A stretch of 64,000 nt of DNA from Anaerolineae bacterium. Its GTDB lineage: Bacteria; Chloroflexota; Anaerolineae; Aggregatilineales; Phototrophicaceae. Positions 8,461-17,064 of this stretch are shown here, piece after piece; the stretch's first letter is position 1; the number at the start of each line of letters is the position of its first letter. Location of the stretch: contig JALHQT010000002.1 of assembly GCA_022841825.1 (NCBI GenBank), positions 581,276 to 645,275 on the forward strand, given 5' to 3'. Made by a program: the position numbers and the translations under genes. The notes beneath the pieces are model-generated. The model searched no databases, was not told the origin of the DNA, and saw nothing but the letters and a program-made list of their open reading frames with translations.

Positions 8461-9528
8461 TCAGAACTGCCACGCCTCAGCCAGCAAGCCATTCTCGACA
8501 CGGAAGATGATGGCGTCTTCCGTGTGGCTGAACGGTGAGCCAAAGTGCTCGTCATAGACCAGCGCAGTCAGCCCACCCTCAGACGCCATCACGAATCCCT
8601 CGCCATGGACCAGCGGCGTCCACTCCGCGAAGCCTCGATCCGCGACTGCGGTTTGGTAGTTGTCGACGAACGCCGTCAGGTCCATCGTTCCAACGCCATC
8701 GTCGCAAGGGCAAGTATGGAACTTGAACTCCGGCAGCATCAACTGGCGGTTGATCTGCCCCTGATTGAAGCTGTCCAGCCAGCGCACCACAACGGTTTCA
8801 CTTGGGGTTGCCACCATCGAAGGCATGTTCTCGAGCATTTCCAGGGTAATTGGCGGAACCGTGAAACTTGGCGCCATATCGACCAGGCTCGGAATACCGG
8901 TTGTTTCCACCAAGCTGGGTGACTGCAGCATTTCCGTCAACATAGGAGTACCCGTCGTTTGCACCAGGCCATGTGAATGCAGCATTTCCGTCAACATAGG
9001 AATACCGCTCGTCTCAACCAGGGTGGGCGTGTAGGTCCATGTCCGGTAATCCTCTTCAGTACCCAGGATCGAGAAATCATGCCATTCCGAATGTCGCCAA
9101 ATTTCCGCGATCTTACCGTTTTCCAGTCGGAAGAACTCGACGCTATTGCCGGATACGAGCGTTGGAGTACCGTACGGGCTGTCAGCGATAGTCGTGGCAT
9201 CCCACACGTAAGGTACGACCACTATATTGCCCTCGCTGATCACCGTGTAGGGGGTCGTGGTCAGATTCCCGACACGCCAGTGAAGATCAGTCAGGTTTTC
9301 CACCAGTCCAGTGAGTCCGTACGTCTCCGCAACCGGATCGTGAATAACAGCATCGCTGGTCAGCAGGGGGATGGCAGCACTAACTGCCCCTTGACGGTAG
9401 ACGAGGTCCAGATAGTTCATGACGACCGTCTCGTGGGAAGGCAGCACGTCTTGTGCAGTGATGGGCAGCGGGAACGTGATGATCCACATGACGATCACGA
9501 AGAACATGAACCTACTCAGGCGCTTCAT
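8461..9528 (-). CDS. Secreted double SnoaL/NTF2-like protein, paralog 2
   Basis: 355 residues. The same signal peptide and two SnoaL-like domains are present as in the neighbouring paralog; the first domain is nearly identical and the second more divergent. The linker holds extra ETTGIPML/TEMLxS units, visible in DNA as near-exact tandem repeats at about 8918-9010. The ATG at 9528 is preceded by an AAGGAGGCTC-type ribosome site; the longer frame upstream is not supported. The role is unknown; tandem duplication with linker repeat expansion is what the sequence shows. Confidence 0.75.
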   Translation of the reverse strand: MKRLSRFMFFVIVMWIITFPLPITAQDVLPSHETVVMNYLDLVYRQGAVSAAIPLLTSDAVIHDPVAETYGLTGLVENLTDLHWRVGNLTTTPYTVISEGNIVVVPYVWDATTIADSPYGTPTLVSGNSVEFFRLENGKIAEIWRHSEWHDFSILGTEEDYRTWTYTPTLVETSGIPMLTEMLHSHGLVQTTGTPMLTEMLQSPSLVETTGIPSLVDMAPSFTVPPITLEMLENMPSMVATPSETVVVRWLDSFNQGQINRQLMLPEFKFHTCPCDDGVGTMDLTAFVDNYQTAVADRGFAEWTPLVHGEGFVMASEGGLTALVYDEHFGSPFSHTEDAIIFRVENGLLAEAWQF

Positions 9529-9532
9529 AATG

Positions 9533-9676
9533 AGCCTCCTTCGATAGGAAAGTTGTGAATCGCCAACGGGAGTGTGAGGGGACTGGTTGCGGTGGGACAT
9601 GCGTGTACGACACATTCCCCGATACAATTTCATTGTACGACGATCAATGACACCTCGGAGGGGTGTCATTTGGCAT
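9533..9676 (-). promoter_or_regulatory. Duplicated control region with two palindromes (copy 2)
   Basis: TACAAT-TTC-ATTGTA at 9623-9637 and AATGACACC-N7-GGTGTCATT at 9646-9670 match the copy upstream of paralog 1 in sequence and spacing. The conservation suggests shared control of both SnoaL-like genes. Confidence 0.55.
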
Positions 9677-9702
9677 GTCTTTTGTCTGGGGGAGGGGAGG
9701 GG

Positions 9703-9930
9703 TCAGTAGCCAACAAAGTCCGAATTAACGGCGTCGTAGCGTTCACGGCGAACATCACCCAGTACCTGCTCCAGCTCTTTGAGCAGCAGGGCTACCGGCT
9801 CGTTGTTCATTCTGGATTTGCGCAAGGTGACCAGCAGGTTGAGCACCTGGGTCTCCAACTCGCTCAACTGTTTCTGAGACAGCGCTTGTGCGCTTGTTCT
9901 GATGTCGCTCATAGTGGGTGATTGTTCCAT
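9703..9930 (-). CDS. Small coiled-coil-like hypothetical protein
   Basis: 75 residues, rich in Leu, Glu, Gln and Arg, with heptad-like spacing over LSQKQLSELETQVLNLLVTLRKSR. No family is recognised. There is no clear ribosome site at the ATG at 9930; MSDIRT at 9912 is an alternative start. It lies between the SnoaL control region and the divergent YbaK-like gene. Amino-acid usage looks protein-like, but the call is tentative. Confidence 0.45.
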   Translation of the reverse strand: MEQSPTMSDIRTSAQALSQKQLSELETQVLNLLVTLRKSRMNNEPVALLLKELEQVLGDVRRERYDAVNSDFVGY

Positions 9931-10084
9931 ATTTCCGTAACCATACCACCTTTCCTCAAGAATGTACAGCTATCGGAGGGCAGGGAGCAGGCGAACGGTG
10001 ACGCGCTGCTTCGCACATTGCCACTGAGCCGCGCGCAATCGTGGCTATAATGACGTGAGTCGGTCGCAGCGAAAAGGGCGTGTC

Positions 10085-10579
10085 ATGTCGGAAAAACTTA
10101 ACACCATGCGCATTCTCGAACAAAACAAGATCCCGTATGAGGCACTGACCTATCCCGACGACTTGCGCGATGCCGAAGCCATCGCCGATGTGCTGGGGCT
10201 GCCCTATTTTCTCGTCTACAAAACGCTGGTCGTCCAGCCGGATACCGGCGATAAGCCGTTCCTGGTCATGATCGCCAGCGACCGCGAACTCGACCTGAAG
10301 AAGCTGGCGGCGGTCAGCGGGCAGAAGAAGGTGCGCATGGCGGCGCACAAAGACGCGGAAGCGCTGACCGGATTGAAGGTCGGCGGCATCAGCGCGCTGG
10401 CGCTGACGCAAAAAAACTGGACGGTCTTTCTCGACCAGCCCGCCACCGAGCATGAGCATATCCTGATCAGTGCGGGGCAGCGCGGGACGCAGCTCCGGGT
10501 GCCGACGATGGCGCTCATGCGCCTGGTGCGCGCCCGGATGGCGGATGTCAGCCGCGAAAAAAGCACAGAAGGAGGCTAA
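10085..10579 (+). CDS. YbaK/EbsC-type aminoacyl-tRNA deacylase
   Basis: A 164-residue protein of the YbaK/Cys-tRNA(Pro) deacylase branch, which hydrolyses mischarged Cys-tRNA(Pro) or related substrates. Family hallmarks are NTMRILEQNKIPYEALTYP at the start, KTLVV (active-site Lys region near residue 46), ELDLKKLAAVSGQKKVRM, and the C-terminal LISAGQRGTQLRV motif. The frame extends upstream to 10055, but the family normally begins at MSEKLN and an AAAAGGG site precedes 10085. It stands alone, with its own upstream region. Confidence 0.85.
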   Translation: MSEKLNTMRILEQNKIPYEALTYPDDLRDAEAIADVLGLPYFLVYKTLVVQPDTGDKPFLVMIASDRELDLKKLAAVSGQKKVRMAAHKDAEALTGLKVGGISALALTQKNWTVFLDQPATEHEHILISAGQRGTQLRVPTMALMRLVRARMADVSREKSTEGG

Positions 10580-10590
10580 AGTCGCCACGT

Positions 10591-10655
10591 TTAACAGAAG
10601 CGCAGGTTCACCTTAACATTAAAGTCCTTAACAAAAATGCGATATTCCTTAAAAT
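10591..10655 (+). promoter_or_regulatory. Promoter with TTAACA repeats upstream of the CHAD gene
   Basis: A sigma-70-like pair TTAACA (10628-10633) and TAAAAT (10650-10655) is spaced by 16 bases. Two further TTAACA copies lie at 10591 and 10613, the second within CCTTAACA, which recurs at 10626. TTAACA-type direct repeats resemble PhoP boxes of Bacillus, but the spacings here (22 and 15) are not the regular 11-bp period. Confidence 0.5.
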
Positions 10656-10705
10656 AAGCCGTCATAACGTTTTGCGTTATATATACCCGACGGTGGAAAT
10701 GCCCC

Positions 10706-11653
10706 ATGACTGATCACAGCGAACGAACCGCGCAGCTCCAAGCCTTCATTCAGCCTATCGACCCGCAGGATACGATGGCGGAGGCAGGGCGCAAAGCGCT
10801 GCTCCACGATTTCATCCGAATGTTGGAACACGAAGCCGGCAGCCGCAGCGGCGGGGACATCGAGGACGTGCACGACATGCGCGTGGCGACGCGGCGAATG
10901 CGCAGCGCCCTGCGTATGTTCGCGCCCTACTTTAAGGGCAAAGCCGTCCGCGCCTTCCGCACCAGCCTCAGCAAAGTCGCCGACGCGCTGGGCGCGGTGC
11001 GCGACCTGGATGTCCTGATTGATGACCTGAATAGCTATGAAAAGAAGCATAGTGTGTCGCTTCAGAGCGCGGTCGCACTGCTGGATGCCCAGCGGCAGGA
11101 TGCCCGCGAAGCGCTGCACAAAGCGCTCGACCGCCGCGACTACGGTCGTTTTGTCGTCCACTTTGGCGAATTCCTGATGACGCCTGGCGCGCGGGCGCGC
11201 TCGGTCGATCTGGAAGTGCCGACGCCGAACCGCGTCCGCCACATCCTGCCGACGCTCGTCTATGAGCATCTCGGTGCGGTGCGCGCCTACGAGGGGGTCA
11301 TCGAAGAGGGTGAGCCGGAGGCGCTGCACGCGCTGCGCATCGAGTTCAAGCGCCTGCGCTATCTGACAAACTTCTTTGAGGAAGTCCTGGGCGAAACGAC
11401 CGCCGCGTTTCTCAAAGATCTCAAGGCGATCCAGGATCACCTGGGGCGGATGCAGGACATCCAGGTCGCCAGCGACCGCCTGGAAGACCTCTTGAGCGAT
11501 CTGGACGACGAAGGCGCGGCAGCCTTGACGGCTTATCTCGACAGCATCAACGCCGATGGCGACGACCTGCGCGGGAAATTCCCGGAGATCTGGAAGAAGT
11601 TCAACTCGGCGACCACGCAAAAGAAGCTGGCGAACGCGCTGATCACGCTGTAA
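10706..11653 (+). CDS. CHAD-domain protein
   Basis: 315 residues forming one CHAD domain, a helical, positively charged fold that binds inorganic polyphosphate. The conserved His-rich halves are visible: VHDMRVATRRMRSALRMF at about 54-71 with LGAVRDLDVLIDDL after it, and LHALRIEFKRLRYLTNFF at about 210-227 with LGRMQDIQVASDRL. No CYTH/triphosphatase domain is fused. A GGTGGAAA-type site precedes the ATG. The TTAACA-rich promoter region makes a phosphate-linked role possible but unproven. Confidence 0.88.
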   Translation: MTDHSERTAQLQAFIQPIDPQDTMAEAGRKALLHDFIRMLEHEAGSRSGGDIEDVHDMRVATRRMRSALRMFAPYFKGKAVRAFRTSLSKVADALGAVRDLDVLIDDLNSYEKKHSVSLQSAVALLDAQRQDAREALHKALDRRDYGRFVVHFGEFLMTPGARARSVDLEVPTPNRVRHILPTLVYEHLGAVRAYEGVIEEGEPEALHALRIEFKRLRYLTNFFEEVLGETTAAFLKDLKAIQDHLGRMQDIQVASDRLEDLLSDLDDEGAAALTAYLDSINADGDDLRGKFPEIWKKFNSATTQKKLANALITL

Positions 11654-11663
11654 CCAGGAACGG

Positions 11664-11703
11664 GTGCTGCGCGATTGGGAATCGTCGCGCAGCACTATCG
11701 TTT
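11664..11703 (+). terminator. Hairpin terminator after the CHAD gene
   Basis: GTGCTGCGCGA (11664-11674) pairs perfectly with 11685-11695 around a 10-base loop and is followed by TATCGTTT. It lies 10 bases after the CHAD stop and before the next secreted-protein gene. Confidence 0.6.
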
Positions 11704-11741
11704 ACAATGGTCTCCGTCCGCACATTCACGGAGACCGCCCA

Positions 11742-12665
11742 ATGCCTGCGCTTCTGTATCGCTTGACACTTTTTCTGCTGCTGCCCCTTCTATTTGCCGC
11801 CTTCCCCCTCCACGCGCAGGACGAACCGCAGTCCGCCATCACCGCCGCGCTGGCGGATTTTGCCGCGCTCGACAGCTACCGCTTCGTCGGCGAAACACGC
11901 CTCAATCAGGAAAATACCTTCGCCGTCGCCAGTGGGCGGATTGAGACGATCCAGCAATTGAGCGGCGTCGTGACAGGCAGTTCCGTCGAGGCGCTCTTCA
12001 CCGTTTCGCAGACCATCAGCGGCGAGGGCGAGCCGATTGCCTGGGGTGTCACGGTGGATCGGGTTGCGATGGACGAGACGATTTACCTGCGCTTCCGCGA
12101 TCTGCTGCTGCCGCCGACCCTGGCGAGCGAGGCGTTCCCCCTCCCACAGGATTGGTTCATCCCGGAACCGCTTCCCACCGACCTCGGCAGCCTGAGCGCG
12201 GCACAGCTCGGACTGGCGAGCTTCATCGATGGTTATCGCGCTGCGCCCGTCATCCCGCCGATCCTGGGTTATCCGCTCGACGATCAGACGGTGCGCAGCA
12301 TCGAGCAGCTCCCCGACGAGGATCTGGATGGGCGGGCGGTGCGCGTTTACGAAGTCGGTTTCAATGCTTTTGGTCTCTACATCGCCCACACCCGCGACGA
12401 GTGGAACGCCACCTTTCTCAGGTTCGAGACTTCTGGCATCGACATCGCGCGCTTTTTCGTCGAAGGCGGGGTACAAGTGCGCGGTCGCTACTGGATCGAC
12501 GCGGACGGTGCGCTGGCACAGGTCGAGCAGCAAATCCGCCTGGAAGTCCGCCCCGGCACACTGCCGGATCAGGCGGACTACGGCTTCAGCAATGACACGC
12601 GCCTGCGGATGTCATTCAGCGATTTCAACGTTCCTGTCGAAATCGCCGCGCCCGTGCTGGAGTGA
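11742..12665 (+). CDS. Secreted LppX/LprG-like protein
   Basis: 307 residues with a signal peptide ending LHAQD (residues 1-25) and no lipobox. The mature part is a single beta-rich domain with the flow of Chloroflexota LppX/LprAFG-like proteins: a repeated strand pattern (YRFVGETRLNQ, GRIETIQQLSGVV), then DGRAVRVYEVGF, and a long C-terminal strand region. These folds usually bind lipids, but no ligand can be named here. The start at 11742 is chosen because GGAG is spaced 9 bases upstream and the signal peptide begins there. Its stop directly abuts the stop of the convergent Thr/Pro lipoprotein gene. Confidence 0.7.
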   Translation: MPALLYRLTLFLLLPLLFAAFPLHAQDEPQSAITAALADFAALDSYRFVGETRLNQENTFAVASGRIETIQQLSGVVTGSSVEALFTVSQTISGEGEPIAWGVTVDRVAMDETIYLRFRDLLLPPTLASEAFPLPQDWFIPEPLPTDLGSLSAAQLGLASFIDGYRAAPVIPPILGYPLDDQTVRSIEQLPDEDLDGRAVRVYEVGFNAFGLYIAHTRDEWNATFLRFETSGIDIARFFVEGGVQVRGRYWIDADGALAQVEQQIRLEVRPGTLPDQADYGFSNDTRLRMSFSDFNVPVEIAAPVLE

Positions 12666-13781
12666 TCAGCGGATACGCTGCCAGGTGCCGCTGTCGCCGC
12701 CGGAGAAGCGGAAGACCCCGCCGCCCGGCACGTCAATGTAGAAGCGTGGGCTGCTCGCCTCGAACTGGATTGTGCGTGCGCTCGTGTCGATATTGCCCGT
12801 CGCCCAGCCGACCTGCGGAGTCCACGCGCCGATGGGCGCGTTGGTATTGTAGTACGCCCAGTTGAACATCTGCTGCGGGATGAACAGGTTGGGTGGCGGA
12901 GGGGTGTTGTTGAGCGTCGTGCCATCCCAGGCGTTGGCATAGGCGATGTAGCGACTGCCATCGTTCTGCAAGCCGTAGATGCGGTTCAGACCGTTCGCCG
13001 TCACGTAGATCATCTGCCCGCGCTCGAACGACTGATAGGCACCCGCCGCCGCTGCCCCTAACGCCTGTGGGCAGCCCGCATCCGCAGGCGCGCTCTGATC
13101 GCCAAAGAACCAGGGCAGCGCGCACGAGATGCTGACCGAGATCGTCTGTGAAATCTCGACTCCGGCATTGCTCGCCACCAGGCGATAAACGCTCACCCGT
13201 CCGGTCAGCGTTTGCGCCAGCAAGGGCAGCGAACCGGTGAGCGCTCCCGGGAAGCTCTGGATGACCGCGCCCTGTGGGTTGAGCTGATCAATGCGCACGG
13301 CATCGGCGTTCTGCACCGCGTAGAAGATCTGGAAGGTCGTCCCCGCCTGGACATTCGCCGCGCTCGATTGGAACTGCTGGATGATCGGCAGATTGGGCGT
13401 CGCCGTCAGTGTCGCGGTCGCCGTCGCGGTGGCGGTGGCGGTTGGACGCCGCGTCGGGGTGCGGGTCGCCGTCGGCGTTCGTGAAGGCGTCAGGCTGGCG
13501 GTCGCGCTTGGCGTGACGGACGGGGTGACGGTTGAAGTTGCGGTTGACGTTGGCGTCCGCGACGATGTGACGGACGGCGTGACGGTCGCGCTCGCCGTCT
13601 GCGTCGGAGACGGAGTCGCGCTCGGTGTGATCGTCACGGTCGCGCTCGGCGTCAGCGTGGGCAGGACGATCAGCGTCGGCAGTTGCCCAGCTTCCTGCGG
13701 TTCCTGGGCGAGCTGGCAGCCCGCCATAATCCCTACGGCTAGCACGATGAGTGCGCTACACTTGCGGAGTTTGCTGCACAT
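12666..13781 (-). CDS. Lipoprotein with Thr/Pro/Ser-rich linker and Ig-like region
   Basis: About 371 residues. A lipoprotein signal ending in GIMAGC (Cys near residue 22) is followed by about 100 residues of TPSxT/TATAT linker typical of Chloroflexota surface proteins. A PIIQQFQSSAANVQAGTTFQIFYAVQNADAVRID segment reads as an Ig-like fold, and the C-terminal region holds ERGQMIYV and FIPQQMFNWAYYN. The function is unknown; outer-surface display is inferred from anchor plus linker. Two adjacent ATGs exist; GGAGG sits 6 bases before the second (13781), so that is chosen. The 3' end abuts the convergent gene with no spacer. Confidence 0.7.
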   Translation of the reverse strand: MCSKLRKCSALIVLAVGIMAGCQLAQEPQEAGQLPTLIVLPTLTPSATVTITPSATPSPTQTASATVTPSVTSSRTPTSTATSTVTPSVTPSATASLTPSRTPTATRTPTRRPTATATATATATLTATPNLPIIQQFQSSAANVQAGTTFQIFYAVQNADAVRIDQLNPQGAVIQSFPGALTGSLPLLAQTLTGRVSVYRLVASNAGVEISQTISVSISCALPWFFGDQSAPADAGCPQALGAAAAGAYQSFERGQMIYVTANGLNRIYGLQNDGSRYIAYANAWDGTTLNNTPPPPNLFIPQQMFNWAYYNTNAPIGAWTPQVGWATGNIDTSARTIQFEASSPRFYIDVPGGGVFRFSGGDSGTWQRIR

Positions 13782-13814
13782 CATTCACCTCCAGTGACGT
13801 GGGGAAGACATCGA

Positions 13815-14885
13815 TTGCGACTGCGCGGATTGTTTACAGCCTTCATAATCATACTGAGTTGTGTCGTCGCATGCCAACCCAGCTTACCCAACGTTCTGCC
13901 AACGCTTGCGCCCACGCTCGCCAGCTTTGCGCCGACGGCACCGCCGACTCAACTTCGCGTCGCCGCCACGCCGCTCCGCCCAACCGATACCCCGCTGTCC
14001 CCAACACCCCCGCCGCAGCCCAGCGTCGCGCCCAGCGCCAACCCGTTCGTCATCGCCCTCACGCCGCCAGAGCAGCCCCCGCCCGCGACGATTGATGTCT
14101 CCATGCTGACCCAGGTCGCCGTGCCCACCGCGCAACTGCTGCCCGCGCACACCCGCCTGATCGGGCGCTCCGTCGGCGGGCGCGCGCTGCTGGCGCGGCG
14201 CATCGAGGGCGCGGATGCGGCGGGCGATAGCGCACGGGTCATGCTGCTGGTCGGCGGGATGCATGGCGGTTGGGAGGCGAACACCGTCACGCTTATCAAC
14301 GAGCTGATCGCCCATTTCGCGGCGAATCCCGGCGACATTCCTCCGGGCATCGCGCTCGTGCTCGTGCCCGTCGCCAACCCGGATGGGCTGCCCTACGGGC
14401 GCGAGGCGGCGGGGCGCTTTAACGCCAACGGCGTCGATCTCAATCGAAACTGGGGCTGCGGCTGGCAGGACGAGGCATACTGGCGCGATCTGCGTGTGAA
14501 CGCAGGCGATTACGCCTTCTCAGAGCCGGAGACCAGCGCGCTCGCCGATGCCATCCAGGCGCTGCGTCCGCGTGTCGCGCTATTCTTCCACAGCGCGGCG
14601 GGCGGCGTCTTCGCAGGGTCGTGCGAGGGATCGATCTATGGCGCGCAGGGGCGAGACGCGAGCAATGCCATGTCTGCCGTTTATGGCGCGGCGGCGGAGT
14701 ATCGCTTTGGCGAGGCGTTCGATGCTTATCCGGTGACGGGCACCGCAGCGGGCTGGGCGGCGGGGCTTGGAATCGCGGCGGCGGATGTCGAGCTGCAAAC
14801 ATGGACGCAGTCGGAGTTTGAGCGTAATCTGCGCGCGATCCAGGCGGTCATGGCGTGGATGGCTGCGCAGGACGATGCGCCGTAA
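13815..14885 (+). CDS. Lipid-anchored M14 zinc carboxypeptidase
   Basis: A metallopeptidase of the M14 family facing outside the membrane. A signal with lipobox SCVVAC is followed by a Pro/Thr linker to about residue 95. The catalytic domain then shows HGGWE (zinc His and Glu, about 150), the NPDG and GRFNANGVDLNRNW substrate-binding block, FHSAAGG (third zinc ligand His) and ELQTWTQSEF (catalytic Glu). All key residues are present. The longest frame starts with GTG at 13794 without a ribosome site and only 12 bases from the divergent gene. The TTG at 13815 has GGGGAAG 8 bases upstream and begins directly at the signal peptide, so it is preferred. Peptidoglycan or peptide substrates are possible. 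Confidence 0.82.
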   Translation: MRLRGLFTAFIIILSCVVACQPSLPNVLPTLAPTLASFAPTAPPTQLRVAATPLRPTDTPLSPTPPPQPSVAPSANPFVIALTPPEQPPPATIDVSMLTQVAVPTAQLLPAHTRLIGRSVGGRALLARRIEGADAAGDSARVMLLVGGMHGGWEANTVTLINELIAHFAANPGDIPPGIALVLVPVANPDGLPYGREAAGRFNANGVDLNRNWGCGWQDEAYWRDLRVNAGDYAFSEPETSALADAIQALRPRVALFFHSAAGGVFAGSCEGSIYGAQGRDASNAMSAVYGAAAEYRFGEAFDAYPVTGTAAGWAAGLGIAAADVELQTWTQSEFERNLRAIQAVMAWMAAQDDAP

Positions 14886-14977
14886 ATGGTGACAGCTTGA
14901 CTGAGATGGCAATTACCCCTACACTCAAATAGAACATATGTATTATTTCAAGCCGTGAATAGCGAAAGGCATCCGTG

Positions 14978-15529
14978 ATGCAGTTGTCCGCTGAAGCGCA
15001 TGAAACACTCCTGAGCACATTGAAGGCTCGCTTTGAGAAGAACATGAAGCGCCACTTCGGTCTTGAATGGGCTGGCGTGCAGGCAAAGCTGGAAGCCAAC
15101 GCTGGCAAGCTGTGGTCGCTGAATGAGATGGAACGCACCGGTGGAGAACCAGATGTCGTGAGTCTGGATAAGGCGACGGGCGAATACGTCTTTTATGACT
15201 GTTCCGCCGAAAGCCCGCCAGGGCGCAGAAGCCTGTGCTATGACCGCGCCGCGTGGGAGTCGCGAAAAGAAGCGCAGCCAGCCAGCAGCGCGCTTGAAAT
15301 GGCAGCCGCCATGGGGATCGAACTGCTCACGGAAGAAGAGTATCGCGCGCTGCAAAGACTTGGGGCTTACGATACCAAGACATCAAGTTGGGTGAAGACA
15401 CCCGCAGATATACGGGCACTCGGCGGCGCGCTTTTTGGCGACCGTCGCTACAACACCGTGTTTATCTATCACAACGGTGCGCCCTCGTACTACGCCGCAA
15501 GAGGCTTTCGCGGCTCGCTGCGGGTGTGA
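14978..15529 (+). CDS. DUF4256 protein
   Basis: 183 residues matching the DUF4256 family along its length: LKARFEKNMKRHFGLEWAGVQAKLE, LWSLNEMERTGGEPDV, YDCSAESPPGRRSLCYDR, TKTSSWVKTPADIRALGGALFGDRRYNTVF and YYAARGFRGSLRV. The family is strongly conserved across bacteria but has no established biochemical role. An in-frame GTG precedes at 14975; GAAAGG spaced 8 bases favours the ATG at 14978. Confidence 0.88.
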   Translation: MQLSAEAHETLLSTLKARFEKNMKRHFGLEWAGVQAKLEANAGKLWSLNEMERTGGEPDVVSLDKATGEYVFYDCSAESPPGRRSLCYDRAAWESRKEAQPASSALEMAAAMGIELLTEEEYRALQRLGAYDTKTSSWVKTPADIRALGGALFGDRRYNTVFIYHNGAPSYYAARGFRGSLRV

Positions 15530-15537
15530 GGCAGGTT

Positions 15538-15936
15538 TCAGACGCCCAGCCACTGTCTCAAGGCGGTCGTAGAAGCCGTCGTCAGTTGGAAGTTGTAGAC
15601 CACATGCCCGCTGGAATCCAGGATCAGCATGGGGCGCACCAGCATCGAGCCGTCCGTTTGCAGACCGAGCATGATTGACACCTGCCCATTGCCCACCTGT
15701 CGCGCTGCACCCAGACCATCGACGGGCGTCAGGTGCGAAATGATGCGGGCAAGCTCGGCATAGCGCAGACGCATGGCAATCTCGACGGGTCCGAAGCCAG
15801 CCGAGATGGCGACATTTTCGCCTTCGCGTCGAAGATTTAGACGCGGCATGAAGATCGACTTTTCACCACTGGTGAAGCTCAGGATGCCTGTGTCAGTATC
15901 GAGGAGGGTTTCGCCGAGCGGAAGATAGTCGCGCAT
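15538..15936 (-). CDS. Hypothetical protein
   Basis: 132 residues with no recognised family, signal or membrane segment. It is beta-rich and amphipathic, with a conserved-looking C-terminus (LVRPMLILDSSGHVVYNFQLTTASTTALRQWLGV). A weak ACAGG site precedes the ATG at 15936; the frame could extend to 15969. It is convergent with DUF4256, with 8 bases between stops. Confidence 0.6.
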   Translation of the reverse strand: MRDYLPLGETLLDTDTGILSFTSGEKSIFMPRLNLRREGENVAISAGFGPVEIAMRLRYAELARIISHLTPVDGLGAARQVGNGQVSIMLGLQTDGSMLVRPMLILDSSGHVVYNFQLTTASTTALRQWLGV

Positions 15937-16026
15937 GATGTTTACCTGTATTGTGCGCCTGATACGCACCTCAATGGGACTGAATTAATCATCATTATAG
16001 CGACGCGCCGCGCATTCTGCCCGCAT

Positions 16027-16056
16027 TTGACAGCCACAGTCACTAATTGTTATAAA
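16027..16056 (+). promoter_or_regulatory. Strong sigma-70-type promoter for the copper operon
   Basis: A perfect TTGACA at 16027-16032 and TATAAA at 16051-16056 are spaced by 18 bases. The predicted transcript start near 16063 makes the GTG/ATG at 16065/16068 nearly leaderless and favours the ATG at 16092 as the start of the PCuAC-like gene. Confidence 0.7.
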
Positions 16057-16091
16057 CTTCACAAGTGATGAAAAGAATCTGGGGTATCCTC

Positions 16092-17057
16092 ATGCGTGTA
16101 CGCACTGTCATTCGCCATTTCCTGCTGATCGCATTGCTTCTGGGCGCAGGCGCAGCGTTCGCGCACGACGAAAGCGACATCGTCATCACGGGCGTCTGGG
16201 CGCGACCGACGGTTGGCGCGGAGATGTCCGGCATGATGATGGGCAATCCGGCAGGTGGGGATGCCACGCCCATGACCGGGCAGGATGCGATGGCGGCGAC
16301 GCCCATGAGCGAACACAGGATGGGCAGCACCACGCCCAGCGCCGCCTACATGCAGATCGAGAATCGCGGCGATCATCCGGTTGTTCTGGTCGCTGTTATG
16401 ACGCCGGTCGCCATGACCGCCGAAATCCATCTGACGAGCATCGTCAACGATGTGGCGAGCATGGCAGAGGTCGAAGGCGGAATCGAAATCGCCCCCGGCG
16501 AATCGGTCAGCCTGCAACCGGGCAGCTTTCATATCATGCTGATGGAACTGACGCGCGACCTCGCGCCCGGCGATGCCATCGCGCTGGATTTGACATTCGA
16601 GCTGCGCGAAACAGACGCCGAGCCGATGACGGTCACGGTCGCCGCGGTCGTCACCGATATGCTGCCGATGGAGATGCCGCTGACGCTGACCGAGTCCGTC
16701 CTGTTTGCTGCCGACGGGGAGATGATCCCCAACGCACTCCAGGATGTCGTGCTGCCGGACGGAATGCTGATCTATGCGAAGCTGGAGAACCGGGGTGACG
16801 CAGACGCACCTTTTGCGTCATCCATGTTCATGGAGTCCGCCGTCCCGCTGTCCGTCCTGCTCGATGGTGCATTGTTTGAGATCGACGAGTATGATGTGGG
16901 CGTGGGCGAGACCGTCGAGATCGTGGTCGCGCTCGGCGACATCGCACCCGAAGACGTTCCGGGGGGCGCGCTTCCGTTCGCGCTCGTCATGAGCGACGAA
17001 ACGCTGCTGGCGCTGGCAGCAGCCATGCCTGGCGCTGGTATGCAAATTCACGAATAA
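16092..17057 (+). CDS. PCuAC-like copper chaperone with Met-rich insertion and C-terminal extension
   Basis: 321 residues with a signal peptide ending FAHD. The PCuAC (DUF461) domain spans about residues 20-190 and keeps the copper-ligand pattern His-X10-Met followed about 22 residues later by His-X-Met (EIHLTSIVNDVASM, FHIMLM). A Met/His-rich insertion (SGMMMGN, EHRMGS) lies inside the domain, and about 120 residues of unassigned beta-rich sequence follow. PCuAC proteins deliver Cu(I) to the CuA site of cytochrome oxidase in the periplasm or outside the membrane. The SCO-like gene starts 7 bases later, supporting that role. Confidence 0.8.
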   Translation: MRVRTVIRHFLLIALLLGAGAAFAHDESDIVITGVWARPTVGAEMSGMMMGNPAGGDATPMTGQDAMAATPMSEHRMGSTTPSAAYMQIENRGDHPVVLVAVMTPVAMTAEIHLTSIVNDVASMAEVEGGIEIAPGESVSLQPGSFHIMLMELTRDLAPGDAIALDLTFELRETDAEPMTVTVAAVVTDMLPMEMPLTLTESVLFAADGEMIPNALQDVVLPDGMLIYAKLENRGDADAPFASSMFMESAVPLSVLLDGALFEIDEYDVGVGETVEIVVALGDIAPEDVPGGALPFALVMSDETLLALAAAMPGAGMQIHE

Positions 17058-17064
17058 GGCAGTC

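Noticed and set aside
13390-13680. Tandem-looking GTCGCGGT/GGCGTC repeats that could be a CRISPR or VNTR
   Set aside because: They encode the Thr/Pro/Ser linker of a lipoprotein in frame. Units are irregular, with no spacers.
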